A stretch of 64,000 nt of DNA from Larus michahellis (Eukaryota; Chordata; Aves; Charadriiformes; Laridae): assembly GCF_964199755.1 (NCBI RefSeq), contig NC_133910.1, positions 10,300,711 to 10,364,710 on the forward strand. The letters run 5' to 3'. Every line of letters begins with the position of its first letter. The stretch's first letter is position 1. A model generated the notes under the pieces. The model had not been told where the DNA came from. It saw nothing but the letters and a program-made list of their open reading frames with translations, and made no database searches. Shown piece after piece: positions 49,057-60,966 of the stretch. A program made the position numbers and the translations under genes.

Positions 49057-49689
49057 GCTCTGCATGGCCACGGCAGGCGCAGACCCGTCACCGAGTGCCG
49101 TTCTCCTTCCCCGGGGCAAGCCGCAGGAGCAAGGCACAGCCAGGGCGTGCGGCGGGGAGAGGAGTGACGAGCCTATCACCCTGCCCTCGTCACTCAGCTG
49201 CCCGCCGTTCGAAACGCTTCGCTCTACAGACTCTGCCCGTTCTGCCCTCCGTGAGCACGCCAGCGAGCAGAGAGCTCTGTGATGGGGAAGGCAGTTGGAG
49301 ATCTTGCTGTCAGAGGGGTGGAAGATGAAAAGTGTCTCTCTGAGCAGGCTTGGAAGGGTGTTTCCCAATTCTCAACGCGCTGGGTCTCTCCAGCCTTTCA
49401 GAGATCAAAGGGAACACCCAGCTTCCAGCTCTGAGCCGTTCTTTGCCGTGGTGGCACTGCCATGTGGGGAAATGGCTGGGTACAGGGAGCAGGGACGGGC
49501 TTACAGGAGCGAAAGTCCCCAAAACACATGTAGGACCGGCGCAGAGCGCTTGTCCTCGCAAACCCCGCTCTGCTCCCCATCTCACTTGCTCAGAGCCTTT
49601 GTTTCTTCTAACCATGAGTGAAACCAGTTGTGGGATGGTGCGTTCAGGGCATGACATAATCTGAGTCTGGGACTCTGCTGGAGGAATCC

Positions 49690-50340
49690 TTTTGAAGATT
49701 TACTAGTCTGGCTAATTACAATAAAACTATGAAGGTGCTGCACTCTAAATGATTAACAGTTAATAAGTGGAGGTTTCTGCTTTCTTGTCCTTTTTGCTAG
49801 GAAACAAACCAGAGCAATTCTGGCTACGTCAGTGGCATTTTCGTTTAGGAAGGGGGTCTGTTGAAGGCATGCTAACACATTTTCACAAAGCCACTGTCCA
49901 TCTCTGTGTTGCTGGTAGCAGGTAATTTGATTAAAAATATGTCACTTCCTTGCTCCTTTCTCTGTGTGTTGCCTTTCTGCGTTTCTTTAAGCTTGAGCAG
50001 TGACAATAGCCTGCAGGATTTATTTGCTGTTTGTTGACATTTTCACTTTCTGATGCGCATCCTGGCGTTTCCCTGGAGTTCAGCTTGTGTCAACCGCCGA
50101 GCGATGGTTTGAGGAAAGGCAGCGTTAGCTGGAAATGCCTCTTCCACCCTCGTTCCCTCCCAAAATGCCCACATTAACAATACACTTAAACGTTATGAAT
50201 TTGAATATCCGTATGTTGTCCTGCTTAGCTGCTATTGTCCTTAAAAGATTTATTTGCTACCCGTTTGCTATCCATCTTTATCGTATTTTTGAGAGGACGT
50301 GTCATTACGTGTCATCTGTAACAAAGCCGTAGTGTCTCAT
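49690..50340. promoter_or_regulatory. AT-rich island in the spacer (candidate element)
   Basis: A non-repetitive AT-rich stretch in a GC-rich zone, with ggctaattacaataaaac, aaatgattaacagttaataag, gtaatttgattaaaaatatg and, further right, cattaacaatacacttaaac. It contains no open frame with family resemblance. Confidence 0.3.
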
Positions 50341-51377
50341 TCTCTGTGCGTACAGGTCTGCTGCATCTCGCGCAGGTTGGTGTCACACCGATGGCTGTCA
50401 CATCCGTGTGATGGATGCTAAGTGTGAAATTCTGTGTGTGAACCAGAAGCTGCGAATGTATAGACACAGGAAAATGATGAGAGAGGGCTCTGGGCTAAGC
50501 TGGTGGGTGGAGGCAGCAGCATGATGCCCCCAAGACTCTGAAGCTGTGGAGAACATCGGTAACTTCAAGCCCCTTTTTGGGGTTCCTTTCAGCCGTTGCA
50601 GGCCAGCTGCCCCATGGATCTATGCAGGAGAAAGGCCAAGCCCCACTAGTGCTGCTGGAGCTCTGTGTCCACCTGTCTCCAACATTTCCAGGGTACTGGC
50701 AGCTCCTGAGGAGCAACTAGAGCTACTGGGTCCTGGCCCTGGGCCGAGCGCGGTGGTGGGACGTGGGTGGCTGGGCCCCGGCGCGGCAGGCAAAGTGCTG
50801 TCGGAACAAAACTGAATTGAAGTGATTCTTTTTCCTCTCCCCTTGGCCTGCGAGGAAATCTTTTTCCATTTACTATAAAACATGGTCCTTAATAGTGCTG
50901 AAGTGTTCTACGTATTTTAAATAAACATGAGTGGATTTGAGCCCAGGAGGACATGAAAGAATGCAGCATTTGCGGGGTACCGGCCCGGCACACATGTCAG
51001 CAATTTGGCTGCCTTGTGTACTTTGGCTTTTAAAAAAGCATTTAAAAGTAAACAAATGAAGGAAAATCTGGCAGCTGGATTTCAAAGTAAATTGCTTTCA
51101 GCTGATATACCCCATTTCCAGCTTGCTTGGGTAGTATCAAGCCATACACATCCAGCGAGAAAAGCGAGCGGCCAAGGAGAAGAGCGGGGGTGGGAAGGGA
51201 GAACAAAAGCAGGGAAGTTCTGTGGATTTAATTCTTCCATTTCCTTCCTTTGCACCAAACACTCCCTGCCTGTCACTGCCCTCCTGTCAGACGGGCAGGT
51301 CAGTGCTTCAGACGGTGAACTGGGCTCCATCTTCTCTCGGCCCCTCTTCTGCCGGGCTCTGCCTGCCTTCCACCAGG

Positions 51378-51419
51378 GATGGAGCAGGGATGGGATGGAT
51401 GGGATGGGATGGGATGGGG
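51378..51419. repeat. GGATG simple repeat
   Basis: About eight imperfect ggatg/ggatgg units lie immediately before the CR1 fragment. Confidence 0.85.
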
Positions 51420-51443
51420 TAGCAGCATCGGCCACCACATCTT

Positions 51444-51641
51444 TACTGTAAGGGTGGTGAGCCCCTGGCCCAGGTTGCCCAGGGAGGCTGTGGCTGCCCC
51501 ATCCCTGGAGGGGTTCAAGGCCAGTTGGACGGGGCTTGGAGCAACCTGGGCTGGTGGGAGGTGTCCCTGCCCAGGGCAGGGCGGTTGGAACTAGATGATC
51601 TTTAAGGTCCCTTCCAACCCAAACCATTCTATGATTCTGCG
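51444..51641 (+). mobile_element. CR1 LINE, 3' end fragment
   Basis: The segment gggtggtgagcccctggccc, then caggttgcccagggaggctg, ggttggaactagatgatctt and taaggtcccttccaacccaa is the 3' UTR of an avian CR1 retrotransposon. It ends with the characteristic 8-bp terminal repeats (attctatg, attctgcg). Only about 200 bases remain, a typical 5' truncation. No part of the reverse transcriptase frame is present. This is the clearest sign that the genome is avian. Confidence 0.92.
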
Positions 51642-54101
51642 ATCAGAGTAGCATCCATAGGATGGCGTTAGCTTGAGCTGCTCCATCAACCCTCATCCCG
51701 GCTGCTGCCCCACCGAGCATGGGGAGAGCTCCATCCCGCAGCCCCACAGAGGACATGGCCCCAAACCCCATGGACCGTCGGGATGAATCTGTCTCTCCGG
51801 GGTCTGCGCAGGCGTGGGCCAGGGCACCGCTCCCCCAGGACTGCCAGCCTGGGGAGGGCATCACCCCTCCACCGGCAGAGGGAAGCGGAGCTGGAAACAG
51901 CAGAGATAACAGAGTCATTAGAGGAGCGCGGGCTGTGGCGAGGCCCCGCACCTCCGGAAGGGCCTGGTGCGTCCCCCGAAGGAGGAGACTCAGCAAATGC
52001 TGACAGATAATAACGAGGTCCCGGGCTGGACAAAGAGGGGAGGTTGCTGAGGTCACGCTTTGGCTCGGCTTTGGGCTCCTTCTGCTTTGACTCGCGTTTC
52101 CTCAAGTTTATAAAACTTTCTGCGGGTTGGTTCGGTGGAAAGGGCAGAGGAAACTGGTGGGTCTTAAATCCTGGCGGCGTGGGGCCGGGGCAGGGCTGCT
52201 CCCAGCCCTCTGGCAGACCCTGCACGCACGGAAAATGTGCCCGGGGCTGCGAGTGGTGTGTGTTGCGCACTCACGGTGAGGCAGCAGCCACCAAGTGTCC
52301 CTTAGGGGCTTCCAGCGGTGACACGAGCTCCTGCTGCTGCCCCAGAGCGCCCGGGGGTGCGACGCTGCAGGCAGCACCCCTGCGGAGCCTGACAGACCTG
52401 AGTGGAGCACAGAAAGCCCTGGGGTGGCTGTGGCATGTGCATGGTGGCTCATGGCGGGACTGTGCATATAGCCAGTGGGACCCGCTGAGCCGGCCTGGCT
52501 GGGGAGCCGCGGCATTCGTCCATTTCTCTGGGAACCAAGGCCGTGCTGCAGGTGATGCCACGCTGGCAGCCTGTCACGGTGCCACCCTGGTGCTGCGGTG
52601 TCCCTCGAGCACCTGATCCGACGGCATCCCTGCACGGCACTCAGCTCCCTGCACCTTCCTGCGAGAGCCGGCTCTGCTCCGTAGCCGCGCTTGTGGCTGC
52701 GGACGCGGCTCTGTGCGATGCTCCGTGCAAGGCAGCAATTAGAACGATCCCCTCTAACAACTTTTCTCCTCCCTGTAACTCAGCAAATGAGCTGCCTTTC
52801 CTGGCTCGGGATTAAACCTCTCGGCTGCTGGCAGAGCGGAGGTGCTGCCAGCTGTAACCTGCAAGGCGAAACCCCCTGGATGAGCCAGGCAGGAGGCAGC
52901 CGGGGCTCAGCCAGCGTCCTCGGCACGCGCTGCCGTGGTGGGAGCCAGCAGAGCTGGCTGTGCCCGCACTCCGGCACAGCGCTCATTATCCCTTGGCGCG
53001 GGAGGCCCCTGGCATCGGTCTCGGGAGCTGGCAGCACTCACACGCACCTGCCGGCACCAACGAGCTCACCGGCAATTTCTTGACACTCATTAATGTCATG
53101 GAAAGTCATATTTCGGGCCTTTCTGCCACCCACGTGGGCTCCAGCACTGTGCCCTTGCCGGTAGCAGACAGGGCTGCTGAGCTTTGCTCCAGCTTGGGAG
53201 GCATGTCTGCCCCCCCTGGGTCCCGCCAGCTTTTGATCGCTCCCTGGATGTTATTTTTGAGAGTGAAGCAGCCTCCCACGAGCCATGGGGCACGGGGTCT
53301 CCTGCATGCTGGGAACGGCCACCCTGTGGCTGCACCGGCTCTGGGAAACTCAATGCCCCTGTGGCACTTGCTCCCTGGGGACCGCTTTGATTTACCTCCT
53401 TCGCACGGGGTTTGTGCTCTCCCTCTCCCTGCCTGGCGTTTGCTGCTTGCTCCGGCTGAAGCAAAACATGGAGGTAACCACCGTCACATCACACCGGGGT
53501 CCCTCGGGCAGGCAGGGGGCTGGGGACACTGTCCCCATGCCAGGGGCTCTGGGGAAGGGGTGACACAGGGGACTCGCTCTGCGTGGGAGAGCGGCCGTGG
53601 ACATGAGGTGGGGAATGCTGCAGCCCTCCTTCGGCAGGATGGAAAGAACCCCCCGGTGAAGACAGTTGCTCTGGATGTCCCTGTGATTAACGGGAAGAAT
53701 ATGTAAATGTATATGACCGTTGCCATAGCTACGGCAGGAATCCCGGCTGGTCCCGGGAAGGCAGAGCCCCCGGCACAGCCCGGGTCAGGATTTGCATTCC
53801 GGGCGCAGCAGCACCCGTGCACCCCGCGGCGCTGGAGCAGCCGGGCTGTGCTGACCCCCGTGCCACCACCACATCCCCAGTGCGGGCAGGGGGACAGTCC
53901 CCCAGCCCACCGTCCCACTCACCATCCTGCGGCCACCAGCTGCTGCACGGCACCATCAACCCAGGGGGCAGCAGCCGAGACAGGTACACCCCCAGCCTGG
54001 TCGCTGGGTCCCCAGGGGAAAACACCCTCACAGGAGGGGTGTCCCTCAGGTCCAACGGTCAGGTCGTGTCACAAAGCAGCAGAAAACTTGAGGAAACAGG
54101 A

Positions 54102-54242
54102 GATGGGTGGGGATGGGGATAGGGATGGGGATGGGGATGGGGATGAGGATGAGGATGAGGATGGGGATGAGGATGGGGATGAGGATGAGGATGAGGATGA
54201 GGATGAGGATGAGGATGAGGATGAGGATGAGGATGAGGATGC
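54102..54242 (+). repeat. GGGGAT/GAGGAT hexanucleotide repeat
   Basis: About 23 tandem hexamers. The left end is mostly ggggat and the right end a pure run of gaggat. It creates open frames of Asp/Glu, Met-Arg and His-Pro repeats in different frames that are not genes. Confidence 0.95.
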
Positions 54243-56719
54243 CCAATGTGCCCATCACCCTCCTGCTCCAGGTGCACCAAGCCCCCAGGACCACCCAGCC
54301 CACCTCACACCAGGGCAAGCAGAAGCCCTTCCCAGGAGCTCGTTTCTGGCTGATCCCATAAAGCTGGGAGGGAAAAGAGGCTTCTCCTGCCTGGAGAACC
54401 CCCCTGCCTGCCTGGGGCTCTGGTGAGTGCTGCGGGTTCAGGGCTGCAGGGGGAGGGTTGTGCTGCGCATCGCGCTGTGTCGCTCACCAGCATGGCTGTC
54501 ACAAGCCCTGGCAGGAGCCCTTGTCTGTTGGTGGCCATGGTGCATGCTGTTGGCAAGTGCTGGTGCCCACGCACAAGCCCTGTCCCCTGGGAGGAGCCGG
54601 GTGGCTACAGCCAGAGGCTGAGGCTGAAACCTCAGTGTTCGAGCACTCAAAACCAGAATCCTCCTGGTTACTTGTTGTTTGCACGTCTCCTTCATCCTGT
54701 GGGACTGTTGTGGTTTGGGGGTGAGCAAAGGGGGTTCAAAATGCTGTAAAAGAGACCAGTTACTCCTATAAACTGAGGAACTTGGGAGGATGAGAACTGA
54801 GCCTGCGCCCCGTGTCACTCGTGCTGCGGATGGCATTGCCAGACCGTGGCCCTTCTGGTGGTTAGGGCTGCTCGGGGGTGGGTTTCATGCTGAAAGTGTT
54901 CGTTTTCATATTTATTCTCAAACTATTTTGCAAACCTGACTTGAAGCAAGACCGCGGATTGCTGCTCCAGAGCTGAAGCCCCTCCAGGTGTGGTGGGTGG
55001 GAGCAGGCAGGGACCCCCCGGTGCCAGCTCAGCCCAGGGCTGTCCCCGCATGGGCTGGAGGGACACGGGGACGCCCAGGGGCGTGGGGACCCCCAGTCCT
55101 GCAGCCCCCTCCCTGGCTGGCCCCGGGGTTCTCTGCTGTCCAAGGGCTCGGCCGTTACCGACGGCAGCGTGCGTGGCCGGGCTATTTCCTTATAATTTAA
55201 GAACCTTCCTCACATTAATCTTTTTATTTTTATTTTGACAAATGTATGTTTCCAGGAAGTTGCTGAGGTCAAAGCAGCATCTGTTGCTCGTTATTTTGGG
55301 GGATGCAGAGGGTCTTTGTGAGGGTTTCCAAAGCAACAAGGAATTAAGTGGTTTGTAAAGCGGAGAGCAGGAATGAGGAGCGGGCTGGGGCTTCCTGAAA
55401 GGCGGCTGAAGATGCTGATGAAAATCAGATCAGCTCGCCTCTATTTTCTTGGAAACACGATCTATTTTTCTTGTACGACTGTCAGCCCGACTCCCGTATT
55501 TCAAGTGCTTGGCCACGGCCAGCTCCGTGTTTCGGTGCTGGGATTAGCGTGTCCCTGGTCAGATTTGCTTTCCCTGGGCTGTGCCATGCCAGCAGGGAGG
55601 ACTCTGGATCTGCGGAATGGGAGTGGAGAGAAGCTTTTAGGAACAGAATTGTGGGTCCCCTGGTGTGGCTCTGTCTGGAGCTCCCTGGGACAGACACCAG
55701 CCCCCCCCTTCCCTGCCCTGGGGACATCCCTCGTCCCCCAGAATCCCACCACGAGTGGCCCGGCGCAGCCCATGGGGGGCCAGCGGCAAAAGCTGCTTTT
55801 TCTTTCAAAACAACCCGAGGAGGGTCCGGTGCCAAGGCAAAGGCTGCGAGGAGCCCAGGAGATTTATCGCTGAGGAAATACTTTCTCCAGCGAGGGCCGA
55901 CGGCCGCAGCAGGAACAATGGGAGATTCGCAACGTGAACAAAGCTGATTTCGTTCTTCTTTTTATCAATGCGTTTTCCTTGCGGATCCTCCCTTCCTGGA
56001 AGTGGGAGATGCAGCTTCCCCCGCGCGCCAGCCGTGTAATCAGCAGGAATGGCCATATCCTGGCTGGGAAGAGAGCTGTGAAACGCTGTCGCCCGCTGTG
56101 ATTTATGAGCCCGTGGCAGCGGCCAGCGGCAGGGCTGGCCCGGGGACAAGGTGCCAGGGCGCGTGCAATATCCACGTATTCTTTCTCCTCCTCGCCGGGT
56201 CCCCGGGGAGCCACCAGAGGAAGTTAATGGATTAGACACACACGTTCCACTTGATTTTTATTTTTTTATTGCCGCGTCTTTCCAAACGCCTTTAGCAGAC
56301 GCGCGAGCACAATGGGGCTGGGCGGCGAGCATCCCGGCCGGCTGGGCAGCGGGGCAGCACCCTGCCTGGAAAGGTCAATACGGAGAGCGTTTGCTCGGGG
56401 ACACGGGGACAGCCTGTCCTGAGGAGGTATCATCCTTCCCTGCCGGGGAGGGCTCGCAGGGGCCGTGCTCAGCCACGGCCCGTCGCCGCCGAAGGGCAGA
56501 GTTAAGGTGATCCAGCTCCTCCGTGACCAGTGCTGACCAACAGCCTCGGGGCATCGCAGCCCCTTGCCCGTGGCTCCTTGCCCATCGCTGGTGCCGAGCA
56601 GCTCTCTTGCCGTACCCGGAGCTGTAACGTCCTTCCTGGGGTGGGGGGGGGCTCACGCCTGTGAAAGCGGCCGGTTTCGCTCCCGGCTCCGCGCTCCTGC
56701 CATTATGCAATCCTCACCC

Positions 56720-57060
56720 GATACCGGGAATATGAAATAATTATTCCAAGTGATCAGATTTTAATTATGCAACACAGAGGATGATTATTGTACGCCAAAT
56801 TGGTGCCGAGTGCTTAGTTATGTATATGCCAAATTTAGTCTATACTATTATACCCAGTGGGTGGCCGTAGACAATCAGGAAGTAATTAGTTTTGCTGGAG
56901 GTTGTTCGCCTGCCTGGTTCGCTGTGCTGTCTGGGGAGCGTCTTGCTGCGCTCTGTGAATACCGCGGGCTTTGAGTTCAATACCGTCTTTTTGTGACAAG
57001 CTAATAAGCTGTCTGCATGGCGGCCTGTAATTAGCGCTGTCGATATTCATTTGGAAGCGG
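56720..57060. promoter_or_regulatory. AT-rich island (candidate conserved element)
   Basis: A sharp AT-rich block between GC-rich flanks, with gaaataattattccaag, gattttaattatgcaac, agtaattagttttgc and tgtaattagcgctg. It is non-repetitive with several TAATTA/TAATTR cores. It resembles deeply conserved enhancers near developmental genes. Confidence 0.4.
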
Positions 57061-57719
57061 AGACTGCGCTGAGCGGCTCTGCCGACGGCGCTTCCCTTTG
57101 TCGAGGCTCTCGGCTGGTCCCTCGGAGGAGCGGCGATGGGGATGCGGCCAGACGTGCTCGCGTGTGTGCAGCGCCCTGGGGTCCCCGCTGAGGAAAGCAC
57201 ATGGCCATGAGGGGGCTGAGCCCCTGAGACCAAAACCCGCCCCCACCCACCCCTCTGCCAGCCTGACCCCATCCTCCATGGGGGGAGCTGCCGTCGGCCC
57301 TGGGCAAGGGGTGTCCTGGTGTCCTGTCCTGTGGCACCGGCCGGGAATGCTGATCTCATGTGGGTTGAATGGTGCAGGGGAGATGGCGGCATGTGGGGGA
57401 GATGGCGGCATGCAGGGGGCTTTGGCGGGGGTGGCCGTCCCCTCCCCAGAGCCGGAGCTGCTCTCGGGAGCCCGGGCATCACTGGGGGGTGCCAAGGGGC
57501 TGCGTGGTCGCACCTTTCCAGGTGGCCTGATCCTCTGGGATCTGGGCTTATCTATTGGGGTTTCGCACGCAGAATTACTGGAGGGCCTGGGGCTACGCTG
57601 GCTGGGAGGTCAGCGGGGTATCGCCCCCCCAGGATGCCGTTTGCAGCCAGTCAGTGTTGCGGGGCACTGGGAAACGGCCGCCTCCGCGAGAACGGCCCGG
57701 ATCTGCTGGGTGGGAATTG

Positions 57720-58110
57720 TCTGAAGTATGGAGCAACTTTTACCTCTGTTACACAAAGGAAACTTTCCTCCTCTTTTTGTCAGAGATGTTCACTCCATTG
57801 AGATGATTGGCATACTGGAGAGCTGAGAAACTAAATTGTTTATACACTAATGAATAGAAGCTTGATTGCAAGATCCTGTTTGGAAAATTATAGTGCTGAA
57901 TTGAAGCCGTACAATTACATCCAAAATGCTGCATATTCATTTCATCTGCTTTGCATAGAGATTAACAAGCGAGCCCTAAAGCAGACTCTGAAATTAAAGC
58001 TAACACCAGATTTAGTCACAGGTTACAAACTAAATGGCATTGTTTGATGGATATGAATCTTTACCACCTGCCTGCCTGATGATTGCTAGCAGCTTACCAG
58101 ACAGCAAAGG
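57720..58110. promoter_or_regulatory. AT-rich island with POU and homeodomain cores (candidate enhancer)
   Basis: About 390 bases of complex, non-repetitive AT-rich sequence between very GC-rich flanks. It includes cactaatgaatag, gcatattcatttc, ctttgcatagagattaac (octamer-like) and tggcattgtttgatgg. No frame shows a known family. Confidence 0.45.
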
Positions 58111-59088
58111 AAAAAAGTTTCTTTGCATGAAGGAAGCATAATACGAGGCTGGGCTGGAAGTGCCCCCTCCCCGCGCGGGTGGCCCCCCCCCAGGCAGATG
58201 TCTGTGGTGGGCCTGGGGAAAGGGCTCCTGGCCACGTCCTGCTGGAGGCTGCGCCCGCTCCAGGGAGGGATGCGGAGTGGCTCTGAGATCTCCGTGGAGG
58301 TCTTGGGTCCATCCAACCCCTCCAGGGCTGAGATGGGTCCCCCTCCCTGCATGGGGGGACAGTCTCGCAGGGTCCCCATCCGTCCTGGAGCCTCTGTGAT
58401 GAATTGTCCATGGGTTCCTTCCCCACCTCGGAGGGGCTGGGGCCAGGGTGCTACAGAGGGCAGGGGTCTTTTTCCCCTTCTGGCCACGGGCAGCCCCCAT
58501 GGGCACCCCTGGCACGTGGCCGGTCCCATCCCATCCCACCCCACAGGCTTTGCCACCCGCCTGTGACTCTCCTCCTCCCCCGGCGGCACTCCCATCCCGC
58601 CTGCTGGTGCCGGGGTTTATTTCAGGAGCAGAAATGGGAGCAAGGAAGGGCAAAGGGGGTGCGTGGGGAGTGGGGCTGTGCCCGGGGGCTGCGGCAGGCA
58701 GCAGCGTTCGGTGCCATGAAGCACCGCGTGGGGGCTGCTGGGCTCGGGGTGTGGGGGGGTGTTGCATTGGAAATGGGCCCCATCCCTGACCGAGGAAGCC
58801 GTCCCCTGCGTGGGGACATGTCTGGGGACATGGGACCTGCTGTCGCTGGCACTGCGAGGGGGAGCAGAGGGGGCTGCTGGGACGCGTGTTTGAAGTGGGG
58901 AGGGTGCAGGGGAGCAGGCTGGCGGCTCAGGGCAGTCTTCATTCCCAGAAGGGATCTTTCTTCTTTGGGAATACCCAGGGGGTCCCCAATCTGCACCTGG
59001 GGATGGTGGCTCGGGGCTCCCGGCACACAGGCCCCCACGGGGCAGAGACCACAGCGCCTACTCTGCAAATCAGACACCTTTATTTTTT

Positions 59089-59128
59089 TTCTTTAAAAGT
59101 CAGTTACCAAACTGCAGTGTACTTTATT
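59089..59128 (-). terminator. Poly(A) signals of the NOS1AP-like gene
   Basis: Two minus-strand AATAAA signals, at 59128-59123 and 59094-59089, lie about 1.35 kb past the stop codon. They would define a 3' UTR from 60476 to about 59070. Confidence 0.6.
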
Positions 59129-60476
59129 CCTACAGAGGGGCTGGTCCGTCTCTACCGCACTACGGGACAGCCCAGCCAGAGCTTTACAAGCCCCCAGGCC
59201 CGGTCACCAGTAGAGGTGCCACCAGCCCCCACGCGGCTCCTCCCGGACAGCCCCGGCATGGCCACAGCTGGTCCTGGGTACATGTCCTGTCACCCCCGTC
59301 TGTCCCCATGGGAGCAGTGCCGTGCCAGGAACAGGTGGCGTGGCTGATCCGAGTCTCCATTTCTGCTCGACACTTCCCCAACTCGACCCTCCAACACTTT
59401 CCCAACGCCCTCTTGCAAACAACCGAGGTGGACAAGCATCTCCTCGGGTCCCTCCCTAAAACCCTCCTGGGCTGAAGGGGACACGTGCCACCCCGGCCCT
59501 TCACCCAGGGCTGGGCTTCTGCCTTAAACCTTCACTCATCCCAGCACACTCACACTTCTGAGACCAAACCCAACCCACACCATTACACCCTAAAATCAGC
59601 ACAATGGAGCAGCCTCCAGCCACCAGCTGCTCGAGGCACGGCAGGGCTCTCCCACCCTGACCCCAAGATGTGGGGTGCACCCTCCCTCGGGGGGGGGGCA
59701 CCCACCACAGCAGCGGTCTCCCCAGGCCAGTCCTGCACCCGATCAGTGGCCTCCAGGGGTGTCCCCAGCCTGCGCGGGCAGTGGGCGCTGGGGCGTGGGA
59801 AAAGGCACCTGTGGGGGAGGCAGTGGTGGCTTTGCTGTGTGGGGACGCATCGGTGGGGCTGCTGGCCCCGGCAGCAGGGCTGGCACAGCGTGGTGCTCCC
59901 CAGGGAGACCCAGCCCGTGTCAGCCTGGCACCCGCCGCGGGGAGGGGAGCAGCGCTGCGGCTGTGTCACACAGCCCCGCTTGCACCGCTACCGCGGGTGG
60001 CAACCAACGGACCGGGGTAGTGACAGCAGCCTCGTGTCAGGGTGTTTGCAGCCCTGTGCCGTGCCATGCCCCTGCCCTGGGGGTTCCATTGCCTGCGGCT
60101 GCCTGGCCAGCAGAAGGGACGTAGTGACGAATTGTGCCTCTGCCAGGCAACAGCAGAGAGAGCTGCCCAGCGGCAGGGACCCCACACAGCACCCCTGGCT
60201 GCATGAGCAGGGACGGGACGGGCAGCAGACGGGGGGACGGGGCAGCAGGATGGCAGTGTGAGCTGGTGCGGGTTGAGGGCAGGGGCTGGCCGGGTCACAT
60301 CTTGCCTGGCAGCCCTGTATGCGGCGGGGGGAGCTGCTGCGTGGGATGGGGACAGCAAAGGGACCTGCCTCCCAGCCTGGGCACAGGAGCCCCCAACCCC
60401 AGCGTGGGCCGGTGGAGTGGCGTGGATGGAGCTGCTGGGACTGCCTGCCAGCCAGCTGCCACCTACTGCTGTCCCA

Positions 60477-60966
60477 CTAAGGGGGAACCCTGCTGGGGGC
60501 CCCGGCAGCATCCAGCTCTGGTTCAAGCAGCTCATCTTCTGAGAAGCTGATGTGCAAGCAGGTGTCATCCGCAGGGGAGAAGGGCAGCGTGAGGTCCGTG
60601 GGGCTGGCCAGGGCGGCCAAGTCCTTGGCCAGGGCCTCGCTGGCTGCAAGGTCGCGGAAGCCAGCCAGGGGGGACATCTGCCCACTCTCTCCAGTCCTGT
60701 CCTTGCCCAGAGCACGCTGGCAGGTCCCAGCAGGGACAGGCTCCGTGCCGGAGGCAGCGCTCCGTGCGGGAGTCCTTGCCTCAGGGTCCAAGAGGGTGAG
60801 CGAGCTGGCAGCGATGTTGGTGAGGCTGGAGATGCTGGGGCTGGGCAGGCTCATGTGGGCAGCACTCTCGGGCTTCACCTCCGCTTCCAGGCTCGGGGAG
60901 GTCTTGCTTGACCTTTTGCGTAGGATGGGTGGTGGTGGGTTGAGCTTGGGAATGGGCTGCTGCCGC
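60477..60966 (-). CDS. NOS1AP-like terminal coding exon D
   Basis: The acceptor is ctctccag/g. It encodes [20 protein letters not shown] and onward to an acidic end ([20 protein letters not shown]), with stop TAG at 60479-60477. The [20 protein letters not shown] stretch suggests a disordered, phosphorylatable tail. Confidence 0.8.

Larger units (their letters stand above)
43230..59070. other. Gene-poor spacer between NDUFA8 and the NOS1AP-like gene
   Basis: Nearly 16 kb with no recognisable coding exon on either strand. It is AT-rich to about 47 kb and GC-rich from about 48 kb. It contains a MIR-like SINE, a CR1 fragment, simple repeats and three AT-rich islands that look conserved. TTLL11, the human neighbour of NDUFA8, is not recognised here. 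A non-coding RNA cannot be excluded. Confidence 0.6.

Noticed and set aside
51082-51627. A 181-codon minus-strand frame
   Set aside because: It runs through the CR1 3' end and the GGATG repeat in antisense.
51686-52635. Several long frames on both strands between 51.7 and 52.6 kb
   Set aside because: No recognisable domain, and mutually overlapping in a GC-rich region. I could not support a gene.
53707-54426. A 239-codon plus-strand frame with a long Asp/Glu-Asp run
   Set aside because: The acidic run is the translated gaggat simple repeat; the flanks show no family or splice structure. The His-Pro and Ile-Leu frames opposite are the same repeat.
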